From assembly GCA_034769895.1 (NCBI GenBank), contig CM068375.1:258943268-259007267 (forward strand): a DNA stretch of 64,000 nt, in the 5' to 3' direction. Positions 21,591 to 34,441 of the stretch are shown here, piece by piece; positions within the stretch are counted from its first letter, which is position 1; every line of letters begins with the position of its first letter. The notes under the pieces were generated by a model. That model worked only from the letters and a program-made list of their open reading frames with translations. It ran no database searches and was not told the origin of the DNA. This stretch comes from Magicicada septendecula. Taxonomy: Eukaryota; Arthropoda; Insecta; Hemiptera; Cicadidae. Both the position numbers and the translations under genes were made by a program.

Positions 21591-24471
21591 GAGGCGGTGA
21601 ATAACAGAACTCTCCTTCTCTGGCAAGGATGATTTTTCACAAAGTGAAAAAAACTCACTGCAAAGGTAATATTGAAGTTTTTGGGTCGAAATTTTTTTGT
21701 AAATAGGCATAGCATACAAGAAGCTAAATACAAGAGTAAAAAAATATTTTATGCATTAAACTCGATTCATTACCAAAAACAAATTGAAAAAGGAGAGTTT
21801 TGTTGCAATAAAGTTTTTTAGACAGTTTTGTTGCAACTCACACCTGTAAAAGGAGAGTTTTGAAATTAATAAAAAATCTCAAATAAGAAGAAAAGAGAAA
21901 TGTGTATTTGGTGTAATTGTGTGTTTTACATTATAAAAATTTATAAAAAAATAAAAATATAAAAATTCAAACTAATCTAAACTACCAAGTCATCTACTTC
22001 ATCAATATTGTTTATTCCGTCGTTTTCATTTTCAGGTGGTTGATCCACACCAGGAGTGTTTCCCTCATTATCATCGATCACCATCTTGTAATAGTTCAAT
22101 TCTGGGTTCAGCCTCCAATCATCTCCAAAATGGCTTTTTAACAGCTTGTCGACATCCTTCAGTTTAGCTAAATTCACATGAACTTTGTTTTCCAAGGCAC
22201 GAGGAACTATATTGCAAAGTTTTTTCCCGACATTCATGATAGATTGTGAGGTGCCAATGTTACTTCTGTAATGCACCTCTCCTTGAACTAGTACTACTTT
22301 GCGCTTTTCACTTTTTTTAAAAAATGAAACGTTTTGCTTGCGAAAAATGAAAATGCCAACTAGCAGGTCGCTTAATCACACTTTGAACTGCTGTTTTCCC
22401 ATCTTTGACTGGTACTTCAGACCCCAACCTCTTTACAGTAGCAAAGTCACTGAAAATATCCAAATATTCTGATGGTGTTATAATAGTTTCTCTCTTTCTT
22501 ATTACCTTTTCTATTCTTCCAAATACCCTGTCCGGGGGAAGAAATGAGTGTCCTACCACAGGGTACATCACTATTACTTCTTCGATAGTTGCAGGAGCAA
22601 TTTCCTGAAACCATTTTGCAACCATTGCTATAATCATTGTGTTTTTATTTTGACCTGGGCAGCCATCCACACATAGGAGAATTGTAGTTTTTCCCTCTAG
22701 GTCAACACAGTTTAAGGAATCCCAAATGGCAGAACATATTTCGTTTGAACTTTTATAGTGTTCGTTTTCCAACCACGCATAAACTGTTACATTCTCTTTG
22801 TTCTGTTTAGCTTTTGAGTGCCCTTTAACAACAGTAAGATTATACTGATATAACTGCCTGCTATAGTATGCAGATTTATCAGGAACTTTTGGTAAGACCA
22901 AATTCTTTTGACAATCAAACGATGAAACTAGCTGGTTGTCCTCATTTTGATTTTTCAAGATTGAGTAAAAAGCGGAAGCTCTTAGTTTGTGGACTCGGAG
23001 TCTCATTATCAAATAATTTTTCTGGGTAGCATTTGTTGAAATTTTTATTTGAGACTGTAACTGGATGCACGTGGAACATGCATCAGTGGTAGGAGTCTTG
23101 AAGCTCATATTAAAATCAAAATTAAAAATGTTCCTAAAAAAACTGTATTTAACTTTATTTTCTGCTTTATTAGTGTTTTCATTGTACATGCGCCAGAGCT
23201 TTTTCAAATTTAGTTCACAAGGCAAGTAAAGCCTGGTACTTTTGTCTCTTGTGTAGTGAGACTCTACAGGTTCAAGTTTTTTTAAGAACTCAGTGACTAG
23301 TTTTTTTCTGTTTTCATTGAACTTCGAACGCCGGTCTCCACCTCTGTTTTCTTTAGGTGGAAGCCCAATTGTTAGATGTGTTCTGCACAAAATTTGTACC
23401 CTGTATTTCGAAACTCCAAGAATAGTGAGAAAAGATTTGGCACATACCTGAACAGGTCTTATGTTTTTGTAGGGATGAAATAAGAATTGGAAGTTGTTTT
23501 TCTAGAGGAGCCAGCGATTTTAGCTCGTGATGTTCTCGCAGGTTTATTTTGTGCAGTATATTTGAGTAGAAATGAATCCTGAACAACTTTTCTTGAGGTG
23601 GAGTAAAATGCCTGATGAAATCTTCTTATGTCTTGCATGCCTACGGTTGAACATTTGAATGTCTTGGTGTTGTGGTTACAATCTGGTTTTTTTGGAAGTG
23701 ACTTCGCCTTGTGCCTGAAACCAAACACTAAAATACAAAATTGCTCAGAACCTAGGCCTGCATATTTAGTTAGTGATAGCTGAATAAATATTAAAAAATG
23801 TTGAACACCCTACCTATCATCCCTGAGTTTGGTTTGTTTCCAGTTCTTAACACTTCTTTTCCTTTTCCTGCCACGTCCACAATCGGCACTGGTGCCGCCG
23901 TTTTCTTCCATTTTATAAAACTATAAAAGATACTAAACTTCGAAAAACAACTTAAAATATGAGGAAATAACTTTAACGACAAAGGCAGATCAATGCTATT
24001 GCAACAAAGGTAATATCGCTCTGCAATTTGAGGTTATGTAGGAAAAACCATGTGCTTTCCTGTGGCTTACAGTCAGCTGATTCAAATGTTGTTGGAATAA
24101 AAAAAACACACATGTTTGATTGATATGAAACACTAAAAATAGACTGTTAGGAAAATAGAACAACTGATGTTTGGAAAAGGATAGTTTTGGTCCATACTGA
24201 AAAACACTAAATATGGTTGGCATTGGAAAAAGACAGCTTTGTGGCAACAAATTAGTAATGGAAAAGATTAGTTTTGTTGCACTTTCACTTATGGAAAAAG
24301 AGAGTTTTGAAAACAACTACTGTTTCTAAGGCCTTTTATTGTATGGAATAGAGCTGTATTGTTGCAAAAAAACAGTTTTATTCGATGCAAAACTACTGTC
24401 TTTAAAATACCCCACCTCTAACTCATTTTTTTTAACTTGTGGAAAAGGAGAGTTCTGTTATTCACCGCCTC
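21591..24471 (-). mobile_element. DNA transposon T2 (duplicate of T1)
   Basis: Same position in LTR2 as T1 in LTR1, same AATT duplication. Its right terminus reads TTATTCACCGCCTC, so its two inverted repeats match perfectly, unlike T1. It arose by duplication of the array, not by a second insertion. Confidence 0.9.
21977..23911 (-). pseudogene. Transposase-like protein of T2
   Basis: Same gene structure as in T1: exon 1 23911-23814, 99-bp intron, then the long coding part with SSFDCQKN and CVDGCPGQNKNT, main stop at 22317 and C-terminal piece 22276-21977. It shares both frame lesions with T1, showing that they predate the duplication. A few single changes (for example the T run near 23464 reads ATGTTTTTG). 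Confidence 0.65.
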
Positions 24472-25123
24472 AATTTCTTACTTATTTACAGGACCACTCT
24501 TTGATGTTTATCATGATGAATATAAATTTTGACTCTCTTCTTTTTGATGTTTACAATATTAAATATAAATCTTGACTAGTTTACAGAATCTTTCTCTTTA
24601 ATCTTTATCATATTGAATATAAAATTAAACTCTCTTCTTTTTTATGTTTACTAGTTTAAATATAAATGTTGGCTAAACAAATTTTCTTTCATTCCAACAC
24701 AATTCAATTAAAACAATTTACATTTTGCTATATAGATACGTAACTAAATTCGTCACATTTTTTCATCATATTACTCTTAAAAACATATATAATTTTACTA
24801 ATTATTATTAAATACATTTATTTGATTTTTACATTATTCATTCTAATTTGTATCTATTAGATTATAATCTTATTACCCTTTCATTTTATTTTAATGTTTA
24901 TTTCAATTTTATTATAATAATTGTCAACATATATTTTCTTAATGCTGTTCTGTATTATACAGTTCCAATACTGGAGTTTACCTCTATGTTGGTCATGACT
25001 AACTAATCAGTTTTTGTTTACAATTCTAACATATGTTCAAAATACTATTAAATTTATACCTTTGCTTATTCTGAAATTATTATTTTATTTTTATGTACTG
25101 TTGTTTATTTTTACAGCAGTACA

Positions 25124-25137
25124 TAATACCTTCCCTT
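25124..25137 (-). other. PPT of E interior 2
   Basis: Same tract as in interior 1, AAGGGAAGGTATTA on the minus strand. Confidence 0.75.
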
Positions 25138-25526
25138 ATTTCATAATCTCTTACATAATTTGATAAGAGATTTTGAAATAATTAAATTCTTATCATGATC
25201 ATGGTCTAACATTAATATTGAAAATATCTGATTAATTCACTAATTATATATAACAAAGTTCTTTACACAAACTGGTTTCTCCTTAACACAACAAATATGG
25301 TTTAGCGTTACCATGAATCACAGTATCTTATACACTCATTTATTAATTAAAATAATGTTTGTTAAACCAACTGGTTTTACATAAACATAATAAATATGTT
25401 TTAACAAGTGTGCCTACTTTCATGGCTAAAAAACTCAAAAACATGAATACAATATTATTTCCTTTTCTTTTTATTTTCACCTTCCCAATCCTGGTTATAA
25501 ATTTCATGTGTTCTTTATTTTAGAAA

Positions 25527-26417
25527 TAACACTCTTTTAGTTATTATCTGATTTATAAGTGCGAAGCTGATTAATATTGTATGTCCTTTTAACCTTTCCA
25601 TCCTGGTATTTGATTACTATAAATCCAAAAAATTTAATTCTACTGGCTATGCAGGTTAATTTGTTTAACTTGAGTGTCATTCTATGTTTCCCCAATCTCG
25701 TAAGTACCTTCTTAATTCTATTATAATGTTCTTCCCACTGCTTAATGCAATTACTAACTCATCGACATACACCATAGTAACTTCTAAAATCTCCTTGCCC
25801 CATACTCAGTCAAAACATTTTATAAATATGGCCACATTATTGACCAGCCCAAAAGGTGTTCTCTTGAAATGATAACTTATACCATTCACATATTCTATAC
25901 TTTCTGGATGCAATTCTATTTGCCAATATCCAGGTATAGCATTACAATTATTAAAAAATGCCGTTACTAAAACATTTTAAAACTACTCTTATATTCTTTG
26001 GTGATGCCTTATCAGGAATTATCATCTGATTAATTTGACGCTCATCCAAACACAATATTAAGGACTTATCCTTCTTGGGAAATACTACTAACGGGCTCGT
26101 GTGTTTTGACTGACTTATTTCAATTATATTTTTACTAATCCTTTGTCGATTTCTTCTTTTATTTGCTCTCTTACTTTGTAGGGTATTGGGTATAACTTCT
26201 TATTTAAATTCACCTTCTCTCTTATGGGTCACTTGTGTTGCACTCCTATTATCTTGCCAGGTTTATCTTCCACTGCTTCATTCAGTAACTGATGGTCCAT
26301 TTCTTCATGCCTTTGCAATATTAATTTTATTTCAGCCTTCTGCTGATCTAATTTATTATTCACACCATTTATTTGTTGTTGAATGGTCTCTTTTAACTCG
26401 GTGTTCTGTTGATCCAT
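25527..26417 (-). pseudogene. Truncated pol of E, copy 2
   Basis: Copy of 18440-19330 with the same partial RT (PTPFGL-type block as FKRTPFGLVNN, YVDE in place of YVDD) and the same internal deletion. No repair of any lesion. Confidence 0.75.
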
Positions 26418-26567
26418 TTTATCTTAATTCATCGTATAAATATTTAGTAATAATTTTCCATATTATGTTGTCTGTATCGATAATTAATCTAATCTTTGTT
26501 CAATTAGTTTGCTTTGGTCAATACCCAGAAAATCAGTCCCTTTTTTTCAATAGTGTTCATACTTAGT

Positions 26568-26825
26568 TCATCCGTTGTCAAATACATCAGTTATCCTTGT
26601 TTCACGGATTATTATTGTGTCCATAATGATTTCTGTTCTTGTTAAATATCTCTCTGTCACCCTGTACTGCACATTTTCTTCTATAAAGTTTGCAATGGTA
26701 TCAAAGTTTAGATCAATCACTTTATCGTCTGGTTTACTATACAGATATATTGATGGTACCTTGTTTATCAGTGATGTCACTGACCTTTTGTTAAGTTTTT
26801 CTTTATCTGGTTTTTTTAATTTCAA
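26568..26825 (-). CDS. Unrecognised 85-residue ORF, copy 2
   Basis: Identical to the ORF at 19481-19738; function not recognised. Confidence 0.35.
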   Translation of the reverse strand: MKLKKPDKEKLNKRSVTSLINKVPSIYLYSKPDDKVIDLNFDTIANFIEENVQYRVTERYLTRTEIIMDTIIIRETRITDVFDNG

Positions 26826-27011
26826 TATTAATTTGGTTAAGTTTTTTCTATGATTTTTTAACTCAGTTATTTCCCTGTAATTAATGATTGTAAGATTAAA
26901 TACATTAATTAAACCACTCCTAATATATCTAATTCTTCCTGTGTATTTTTCTGTTTCTTGGTACTTTTTTACCTATTTTCTTCGTCTTCTTTTCCACATA
27001 CTTATTCTGTT

Positions 27012-27797
27012 TTAAAAGATTTCATAATCTTTTTTGTCTTCTCGGATAACACATGTTTGATTCTCATTATGTTCTATCTCATTTACCCTTAATACTAATT
27101 GTACCATTGTATCCTCTATTTTTGTATTTTTGTTGTGCAACTGGTGTTCCATGGATTGAATATTGCTAGTTACCTCCTGTTTGTGTTTTGTCAATTTTCT
27201 CGTCATCTGTTCCATAACTTCCTGCTTATTTTCTATCAATTTCTCTTTCACTGCTTCATTCAGTGACTGTTGTCCCATTTCTATTCTGTCTAACCTGTTT
27301 TCCATTGTTTCTATATTCAATTTCACTTCTGCGAATTGCCTGACGTTCCTTTCCTCATAATTTTGCAATATTACCTTGATTTCAGCCTTCTGCTGGTCTA
27401 ATTTATCAATAACCTCAGTCCTGATAGCATTTTGTTGCTCAGAAATAGCCTTTAACTGATTAGAACTATCGGTAACCTCAGTCCTGATCTGATCAAATTT
27501 ACTGTTCATTTCAGCATTTTGTTGGTCAAATTTACTTGTTATTTCAGCCTTTAACTGTTTAGAATCAGCATTTTGTTGGTCAAATTTAGCATTTAACTGG
27601 TTAGAATTATCAGTCATATGTTGGTCAAATTTACTGGTTATTTCAGCCTTTAACTGTTTAGAACTGGCCATTATTGCATCCATAATTGTCCTCAAATCTA
27701 GTTGTTCAATTTCCCTAGGGGACTGTTCCATTTCATCTTCCTCCTCTTCAGCACTATTACTTCTTAATTCATATCTTTGCTCTGGTTTGTTAGCCAT
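27012..27797 (-). CDS. Coiled-coil Gag-like protein of E, copy 2
   Basis: 261 residues, identical in sequence to the copy at 19925-20710. Lies 157 bp inside the PBS next to LTR3, which is the true 5' LTR of the array, so this copy is the one nearest the promoter. Confidence 0.65.
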   Translation of the reverse strand: MANKPEQRYELRSNSAEEEEDEMEQSPREIEQLDLRTIMDAIMASSKQLKAEITSKFDQHMTDNSNQLNAKFDQQNADSKQLKAEITSKFDQQNAEMNSKFDQIRTEVTDSSNQLKAISEQQNAIRTEVIDKLDQQKAEIKVILQNYEERNVRQFAEVKLNIETMENRLDRIEMGQQSLNEAVKEKLIENKQEVMEQMTRKLTKHKQEVTSNIQSMEHQLHNKNTKIEDTMVQLVLRVNEIEHNENQTCVIREDKKDYEIF

Positions 27798-27953
27798 GTT
27801 ACAATATTTAAATTAATTAAATTACCATTAAATTTTTATTCTAATTAAATTTAACAAAATTATTTTACTGTAATATAATTAATGCAGTTTGGCACTATTG
27901 CCTATTACACAATTTATGTTATTTGGTGCTGGCTTAAAGAAAATTTTTGCTTT

Positions 27954-27971
27954 CATGTGTGGGCGCCATTT
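27954..27971 (-). other. PBS of E interior 2
   Basis: Same TGGCGCCCACAC primer site as at 20867-20884, adjacent to LTR3. Confidence 0.75.
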
Positions 27972-28851
27972 TGTACTGTTTTTTTCTTTTTTAATTCTAT
28001 TTTATATAATTAATTAATTTATTATTTAATTATTGAGTTGTATTTAATATAAGATTAAGATGTAACAACCCACATGTTGTGGATACCCTTGAATATACTG
28101 TTATCTTTTCTTATTATTTATATTTGTTTCTATTTGCAATAGTAATTTCCCTTTATTTGGGTGATCAGTACGAGTTGTCTATATTATTTTAATATTTGAA
28201 TAATTTTATGTTGTTTATGTTTAACATCTGCTCATGAAAAACTCTATATCAGGGTAGACAACTACTAATTCGATTTATATTATTTAATACTGGGAATGAT
28301 TGATTATTTTCTTTAATCAGTACCAAATAATGTTGGTTCATAAATTTTGAAGAAATAACAATGTAATAATATCTACCGTATAAATGTGAATAGTTTGAAT
28401 CTTAGCTCTTCACAACTGCAATGGGTTCAATTCTCTCTGATGTTTATCATCTTAAATATAATGTTAGGCTTCGTTGCTGGCTCCTTCTCTTGGATCTTTT
28501 GATCAATTAAATGTAGAATTATACTTTCTTCTTTGATTGTTCAATTTAGATTTCTTTTTAAATATTGATGTTTATTAGGTTGAATATAAAATTATACTCC
28601 TTGACAAGCTTACTCTTTTTGATCTGCATTCGATAAAATATATACTTAGACTTCTTTGAAATATTGATGTTTACTAAGTTGAATACAAAATTATACTTCT
28701 TTCAATATTACAGGTTTTCTTTCTTTTATCGGTATGTTATTAAATATAATATTAAACTTATTTACAGGTTTATTCTCTGATGTTTATCATGTTAGATATA
28801 ATTTCTGACTTATTTACAGGACCACTCTTTGATGTTTATCATGATGAATAC
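27972..28851 (-). repeat. LTR3 of element E, first part (no T insertion)
   Basis: Matches LTR2 in its first 535 bp. It retains about 165 bp (28594-28758) missing from LTR1 and LTR2 and has the uninterrupted site GATATAATTTCTGAC where T sits in the other two. It is cut by G at GATGAATAC; the rest lies at 48655-49178 and 59599-59679. Confidence 0.9.
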
Positions 28852-31800
28852 TGTAATTAGACAAGATGGGTCCTATTAGAATCTTGTTGTTGGTTTTATA
28901 ATTATTATTAAGGTTTTGTTTTTTATTATTAGTTTTTTGTTTTAGAGACTTATTCAATCCAATTCAATCTATTATTGAATCCAATATGAATAAATCGGTT
29001 CACTTACTCTTTGACATTGTTTATTAATTATGTTTAGATTTTTTATAATGATTTTGTTCGATGTCTTGAGTTCGTATCTGAATAAGTTGTGTTGACTTTT
29101 CTGCCATTATCTGTGGTGAATCGCTTGGTGCATTCCTGTATGGAAATTAACATAAGCACAACATTTATATGATACTTACTAGCAGTTGTAGTATGGTAAT
29201 GATATGAGATAATATTGCTGGTGAGAATTGTTAGATTTGAATTCTCGCTCTGGCTCATGGTATCCAACCGTCTCTTGTTGCTCACCTAAGCTGTAATTCT
29301 ATTCTTTTCAATAAAGGTCAACACTTTAATTTGTTCGTGAAACAATAGTTATTTATTTAATTTAAGTTGAAAGGTTGCTGTTACAATTTTATTATTTATT
29401 TTCCTTTTAAAAATAATTAAAGTTGAACATGGACTCTTAAAATTATTAAACTTTCAGGGTGGTATGACTGCATTTTGGCAAATCGATTATTTTCTGTTTG
29501 TAAATAATTTGGTTATTATGCTTTATAAAATTAATAGGTTCTTTGAGTCTGCAAGATACACTTCTACAATAAAATGCACTACTGTAATAATGAGTAGGCG
29601 GAGAATAAAAATATTAATTGTTGCTTTAGCATAACATAAAATATGAACTATTGTTCATTGTTTACAATTGATTCATTGTAACCTTACTTATTTGAAATTA
29701 ATTAATTGATGCTTCTTTGAGGCATTACTTATTTTGTATATCATTATAATGTAGTAAATTCAGTGTTATTTTCCTGAATGATCTCCAAGATTGGATATAA
29801 ACAAAACAGGTAATTCAAATTAATTCGCTACAACTAGGGTCCACTCATGTGTGACTTTGAGTTCATGTACTACAATTAAATACAATAATATCTTAAAATT
29901 ATTAATTGTTAGGGTTCATTTTTCCCTCATTGATTATTCAACGTCTCTTCTTAAACTATTACAATTGATTTCAATCAAAGAAAGTTAAAATTGTCATTAG
30001 CAAAATCTTTCATTTGATTATTGTTTATTTTATTTTTTCAAAGTCCCCTTCCTTGTGGAAATCGGGTTATTTGTTAATTAATTTAAACAAATTAAATCCG
30101 CTATTAGCATTCCTTAATTGATTAATGATTTGTTATATAATATAATGATCATGTGCACTGATACTTGCGTATTCTGTTGATTCGAAGAATTAACACTTTT
30201 TAACTTTTAACAATTAATTACTATTTTAATTAATTTTCATTAATTCACATCACACACTACCTATACGCATGAACACTTGAAAATAGACTTCACTGTCCTC
30301 TCGGTCCGACCTAACCTCAACTCAAAGTTTCGAGGTTAGCAGTGTATTATCAGCTGATGGCTGTCAATCCAATGTTGTGATGGCCGCTCCGATAACGTGG
30401 AGTATTTCTCAAATGTTGGTGATGAACTGGTTATTGTTACCTGGTCGGGATTCGACACTTCGTATTTTTTAATGAGCTCTGATTGGCTAATTGTCTTTAT
30501 GTCGTGTACTCTCGGTGAGGTTCATCAAAATAGACGCTTAACCTAGCGTCAGTAGCTGGGTTCAAGACTATGATTTACTGGTAACATAGCCAAGCCCAAG
30601 GGCTTGCCACTTTCTAATTTTTTCTTATAAGTCAAATATCTTATCTATAATTACACTGACAATATTTTTATAACTCCCATCATTTCTATCTTTTGATTAC
30701 GAGTAATTTGCATACCCTCATCATATAGTTCTGATAAAACCGCACTTGGTAAAAATTAATAATACTTCTTAAGTTACTTAATACCTTAAATATATTGTTT
30801 TTATCCCATGTTTTTATGGTAATAACATATTATTACAGTATTATGCACTTTTCACTTCTAGTCATGTACTAATAATTATAAAATATCCATTTTCCTAGGT
30901 TCAAATCCTAGGCTTATTGTCACATACATTGTTTATCAATAATATTACATTAATAGTAGTTGATAATAACATTTTACTATGGCCTATGCATAATGCATTG
31001 GTCATTATCACTTCTGATAGTGTCCTTTTTCTCTATCACTGGGTTTTATTACTTTAATTATAGTCTGTTAGGTGAGTTTCCTATATTCTTGAAAGTTACA
31101 TTTTTTCATGAGTTGTTATTCTTTCATATTAATCTCATTATGGTTTTATTATCTATTATCAGTGTCCTGATAACACTGTTACTATTGTGCAGTAGTCAAT
31201 TCTGCATTTACAATGACAATTACTTTGGTTTGAATTTACCATGATTACTTGCATCTAGCTGTCACTATGGTTTATTTATTATTTGTGTTATTATTATTAT
31301 TCAGGTGGCTATAATCCTTGAGTTTACTTATTTAAACGTTATTCTGCCTTATCCAATGTTATTAGTTGAGTTCCTACTCTTTTATTACAAGTTTACTAGA
31401 TAATTTTGTTGTCTCATGCAACCATTCTATGTCAGGCATATAGTTATATTAAATTACATCAATTCAGCCTTTATATTCTCTTAACACATTATCTGTTGTA
31501 CAATAAATGTTCCTTATATTATCTATTTGTGTCATACTGCAACACATTTTAGTTCAACATTGCTTTAGCCTTATTTTTCTATAGTTTTATTGAAAATTAG
31601 TTGGCCAGATTAGGTTATGTTATAATCTAATTATTCAATAATTGTTTACTGTCAGTTTTGAATTTCTACATTACATCTGATTTATTTAAATTTATGTAGC
31701 ACTGGTATATTTATTGTTTATTATTAGATTTCAACTTGTTTATTTTCACAGTCTCTACTGTAGTGGCTATTTGTTATTTCATTTCCACTTTACAAACTGT

Positions 31801-32107
31801 CATTAGTGTTTTGGACATAGTCCTTTTGTCATGTTCATACATAATTTAGCTATGAAATTATCATACTGTTACTCATTCTCTTTATTAACTTCTGTTTTCA
31901 ATAATTAACTTTTATTGAGTACTGTTTGTATTGCATTGTTAAGGAAGGTATTTGCTTAATAAGTTTAGGTCAGTGTCAATTTTACAGCTTAGGGATTTAA
32001 ATCATGTTGTTTATTTCACTTAAACTTTCTTCTTCTATAATAATACTTTTATTTGTACCTGTTAATTCATTATAATTCATATTATCTCCCTTTTGGTGTT
32101 TGACCTG

Positions 32108-33556
32108 ATTAAAGGTTTTTATACTTATACCACTTTGTTGGCGACAATATTAAATATTTTTTATTGTGGTTTTATTAAATTCTTGGGCACCAGAGATGGA
32201 CTCAATCTCAGGGGGTTTATATAAATAATAATTCAGATCATTCAGACTTAAAAGGACTTATATTGATTGAATAATAGTACATACATTTAAGATTCATCAT
32301 TGATTAAAAACATCCTTCAATATTTCTTAAGAATTATTCTTCATTCTTACATACATTTAATATTTATAATTGATAAAAAACATCCTTCAATATTTCTTAT
32401 ATGGAGTAGTTCCTTTGGTTTATTCTACTACTGTGTATAAGTTATACATTGGTACGTGCCCACAATATTGTAACTCTTAATTTACACATATGTATCGTTA
32501 TATCATCAATTTTTTTTTTATTACTATATAGTTGTATATTTACTTAACTCACTAAATCAAACAAATGAATTATATCATTCAACTCACATTCTACCAGTTT
32601 ATTTATCGTTATCATCAATTCATATTTTGAACTTGTCATATTAATATTTCTATCTCTATTAAATTTATCTCTACTACTACTACTCACACCAGTACCTCTC
32701 ATATTACATATAAATGCATTGTTATAATTTTTATTTAACTCTGAACGATTTGTGGGTTGTTTTAGAATGAAATGAGCATTTGAGTCAGACAACTAAGTTA
32801 GTTTCATTGGATTGATAACTAATGAACAATGATTTATAAATTTACTTGTTCTGTAGAATTCCGATAGCGGTTCTTCTGCTGGGTGCACTGAATTTCACAA
32901 TCACTTAAACTTTTATCTGGGAGATTGACACATCACTCGCTTCGCGCTAATTTACTAGTCAACACGCACATGTTATAAATTGACTGGTTAACTCACAATT
33001 CCGCGCACATAACATAATTACACTTCCGATACCGACTTTCGCGTTTCTCCGTCCGTTCTTTATACACTTATATTCGTTTACCGTCTGTACACTCAAACTT
33101 TCAACCGATATTTCTTCGTTGGGAGTGACATGGACTCCACGTCCGGTTGTTATCGAAGACTTCTTTTTTTTGCTGTTGACCGTTCTTTTTATGTGCTGAC
33201 AGAGTTCCTCCCTCTACACTGATGTCTGTCTGTTTTTCCAATTGGCTTATGTTTAAAGTTTTCAGCGCTTAGTTTGAAATCATCCATTTGTGAGACTCCG
33301 TTAGTTCCCGCTCAGTAGTGACGCTTTTGGTGATTGGTACATAGTTTGGGCGATCGACTTCTACCACGTTTTTCCATTACTTAAAAAAATGACGCTTTGC
33401 TTTCTAAAATCAGCCGTTAGGGTGGGTGAATTCCTTTGTTTGGCTAAGGGCGTTAACACTACTTTCTAATGGTAATGTTAAGTTTTTTGCTGTATCGCGA
33501 ACAGCCTACACTTCGCCAATGGTATATATATATATATATACATATTGGGGGCTACA
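32108..33556 (-). repeat. 3' LTR of element H
   Basis: 1449 bp, nearly identical to 36269-37881 except for a segment of about 165-185 bp (37664-37848) present only in the right copy. High similarity suggests a recent insertion. Confidence 0.88.
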
Positions 33557-33572
33557 TTGTCCCCAAATTGAT
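33557..33572 (-). other. PPT of element H
   Basis: Minus strand AATCAATTTGGGGACAA precedes TGTAGC. Purine-rich but less regular than in the other elements. Confidence 0.55.
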
Positions 33573-33946
33573 TTACCCATAAGTTTGTTTATACAATCTT
33601 TGGTAAATCAATTTCTACGCCTCTGAATGTGCTACCATACTGTTTGTTTACATTTTCGGTCTGTGACCTACTTTCCACTCTGCCTGCAATCGGCAACACC
33701 CCCATACTGTCACTTTCACTGGGTTGTCTAGTTTGTTCCCCCTTGTCGGTCATCTACCCTACACTCTCTCATTCAACCCTTTCTTTAGAATTGTTTGTTC
33801 ACAGTTATGTATGTTATATCTAACATTCTCTTACAATTCTACTACATTGTTATACACACTACATTTCTGTAACTTACTAGTTTCATTCAACTATTGACAA
33901 TTACATATGTTAGTTTTGGTTTAATTATTCTCTTTTTTTTTATTAA

Positions 33947-34417
33947 TTATAAAATGGTTTTAATTGTCGGGTATTGAAAACTCCCCTTATTGACTCTGTG
34001 TTGTTGGGATTTGCTAGTACATAGGTCGCCCCTCCCTTTAACTCCTTTACTACGTAATTTTGGTCTTTTCACCTTTTTCTTTACAGTTTCCTCTGGACTG
34101 TCAGTATCAATAGGCTGTATCAGTCTTACACCTTCTACACTTGATATCTTACTGCTACCGGTTCCTTTTTGTTTCACAGACTTAGGAATGTCACGTATTT
34201 TGATTCTGGGTACAGTCAGTTCCCATTTTCTATGACGTCCTCTGCCTCTTGCTTTCTCCCTACAACGTTCTGGCACAACTTTCCTTTTACCACTTCTTGT
34301 TTTTGTTACTCCTCCTGGTTCTATACACACCGTCTCATAATTCTCATTTTCAAAGCATTCATAATTACTATCTTTAAACTTATTGTTTTTGTATCTCACC
34401 TTTTCACCATCTCTCAT
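33947..34417 (-). CDS. Basic C-terminal part of the H protein
   Basis: 156 residues from MRDGEKVRYKNNK, in the same frame as the zinc-finger part and separated from it only by a TGA at 34442-34444 (…ATLLRD stop YLSENKEEMRDGEK). Rich in Lys and Arg with clusters such as KARGRGRHRKWEL and KKKVKRPKLRSKGVKGRG, typical of nuclear or nucleic-acid-binding proteins. Ends YPTIKTIL. No family recognised. It may be a separate small protein or the tail of the zinc-finger protein if the TGA is read through. Confidence 0.5.
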   Translation of the reverse strand: MRDGEKVRYKNNKFKDSNYECFENENYETVCIEPGGVTKTRSGKRKVVPERCREKARGRGRHRKWELTVPRIKIRDIPKSVKQKGTGSSKISSVEGVRLIQPIDTDSPEETVKKKVKRPKLRSKGVKGRGDLCTSKSQQHRVNKGSFQYPTIKTIL

Positions 34418-34441
34418 TTCTTCTTTGTTTTCTGATAAATA

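Larger units (their letters stand above)
20885..25123 (-). repeat. LTR2 of element E (chimeric, carries T2)
   Basis: The first 535 bp match LTR3 (for example TGTACTGTTTTTTTC and CAATTAAATG), while from about 21420 on it matches LTR1, including transposon T. A crossover between a right and a left LTR explains this. Confidence 0.9.
13797..27971. repeat. 7087-bp direct tandem repeat (two copies)
   Basis: 13797-20884 and 20885-27971 are nearly identical apart from the first 535 bp and scattered single changes (for example 15781 ACGCAG against ATGCAG, and 16377 against 23464 in a T run). Each copy is one LTR with transposon T plus one interior. Confidence 0.95.

Noticed and set aside
14890-27797. 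Treating the 7087-bp repeat as an assembly artefact
   Set aside because: The copies differ at diagnostic sites in an ordered way and the middle LTR is chimeric, which a simple duplicated contig would not produce; long reads are still the real test.
29043-29285. Shared small ORF in both G LTRs (also 46650-46865)
   Set aside because: Differences between the two are mostly amino-acid changing, which does not suggest a selected protein.
32544-32792. Identical 82-codon ORF in both H LTRs (also 36705-36953)
   Set aside because: Identity follows from the recent LTR pair; no domain and no independent sign of coding.
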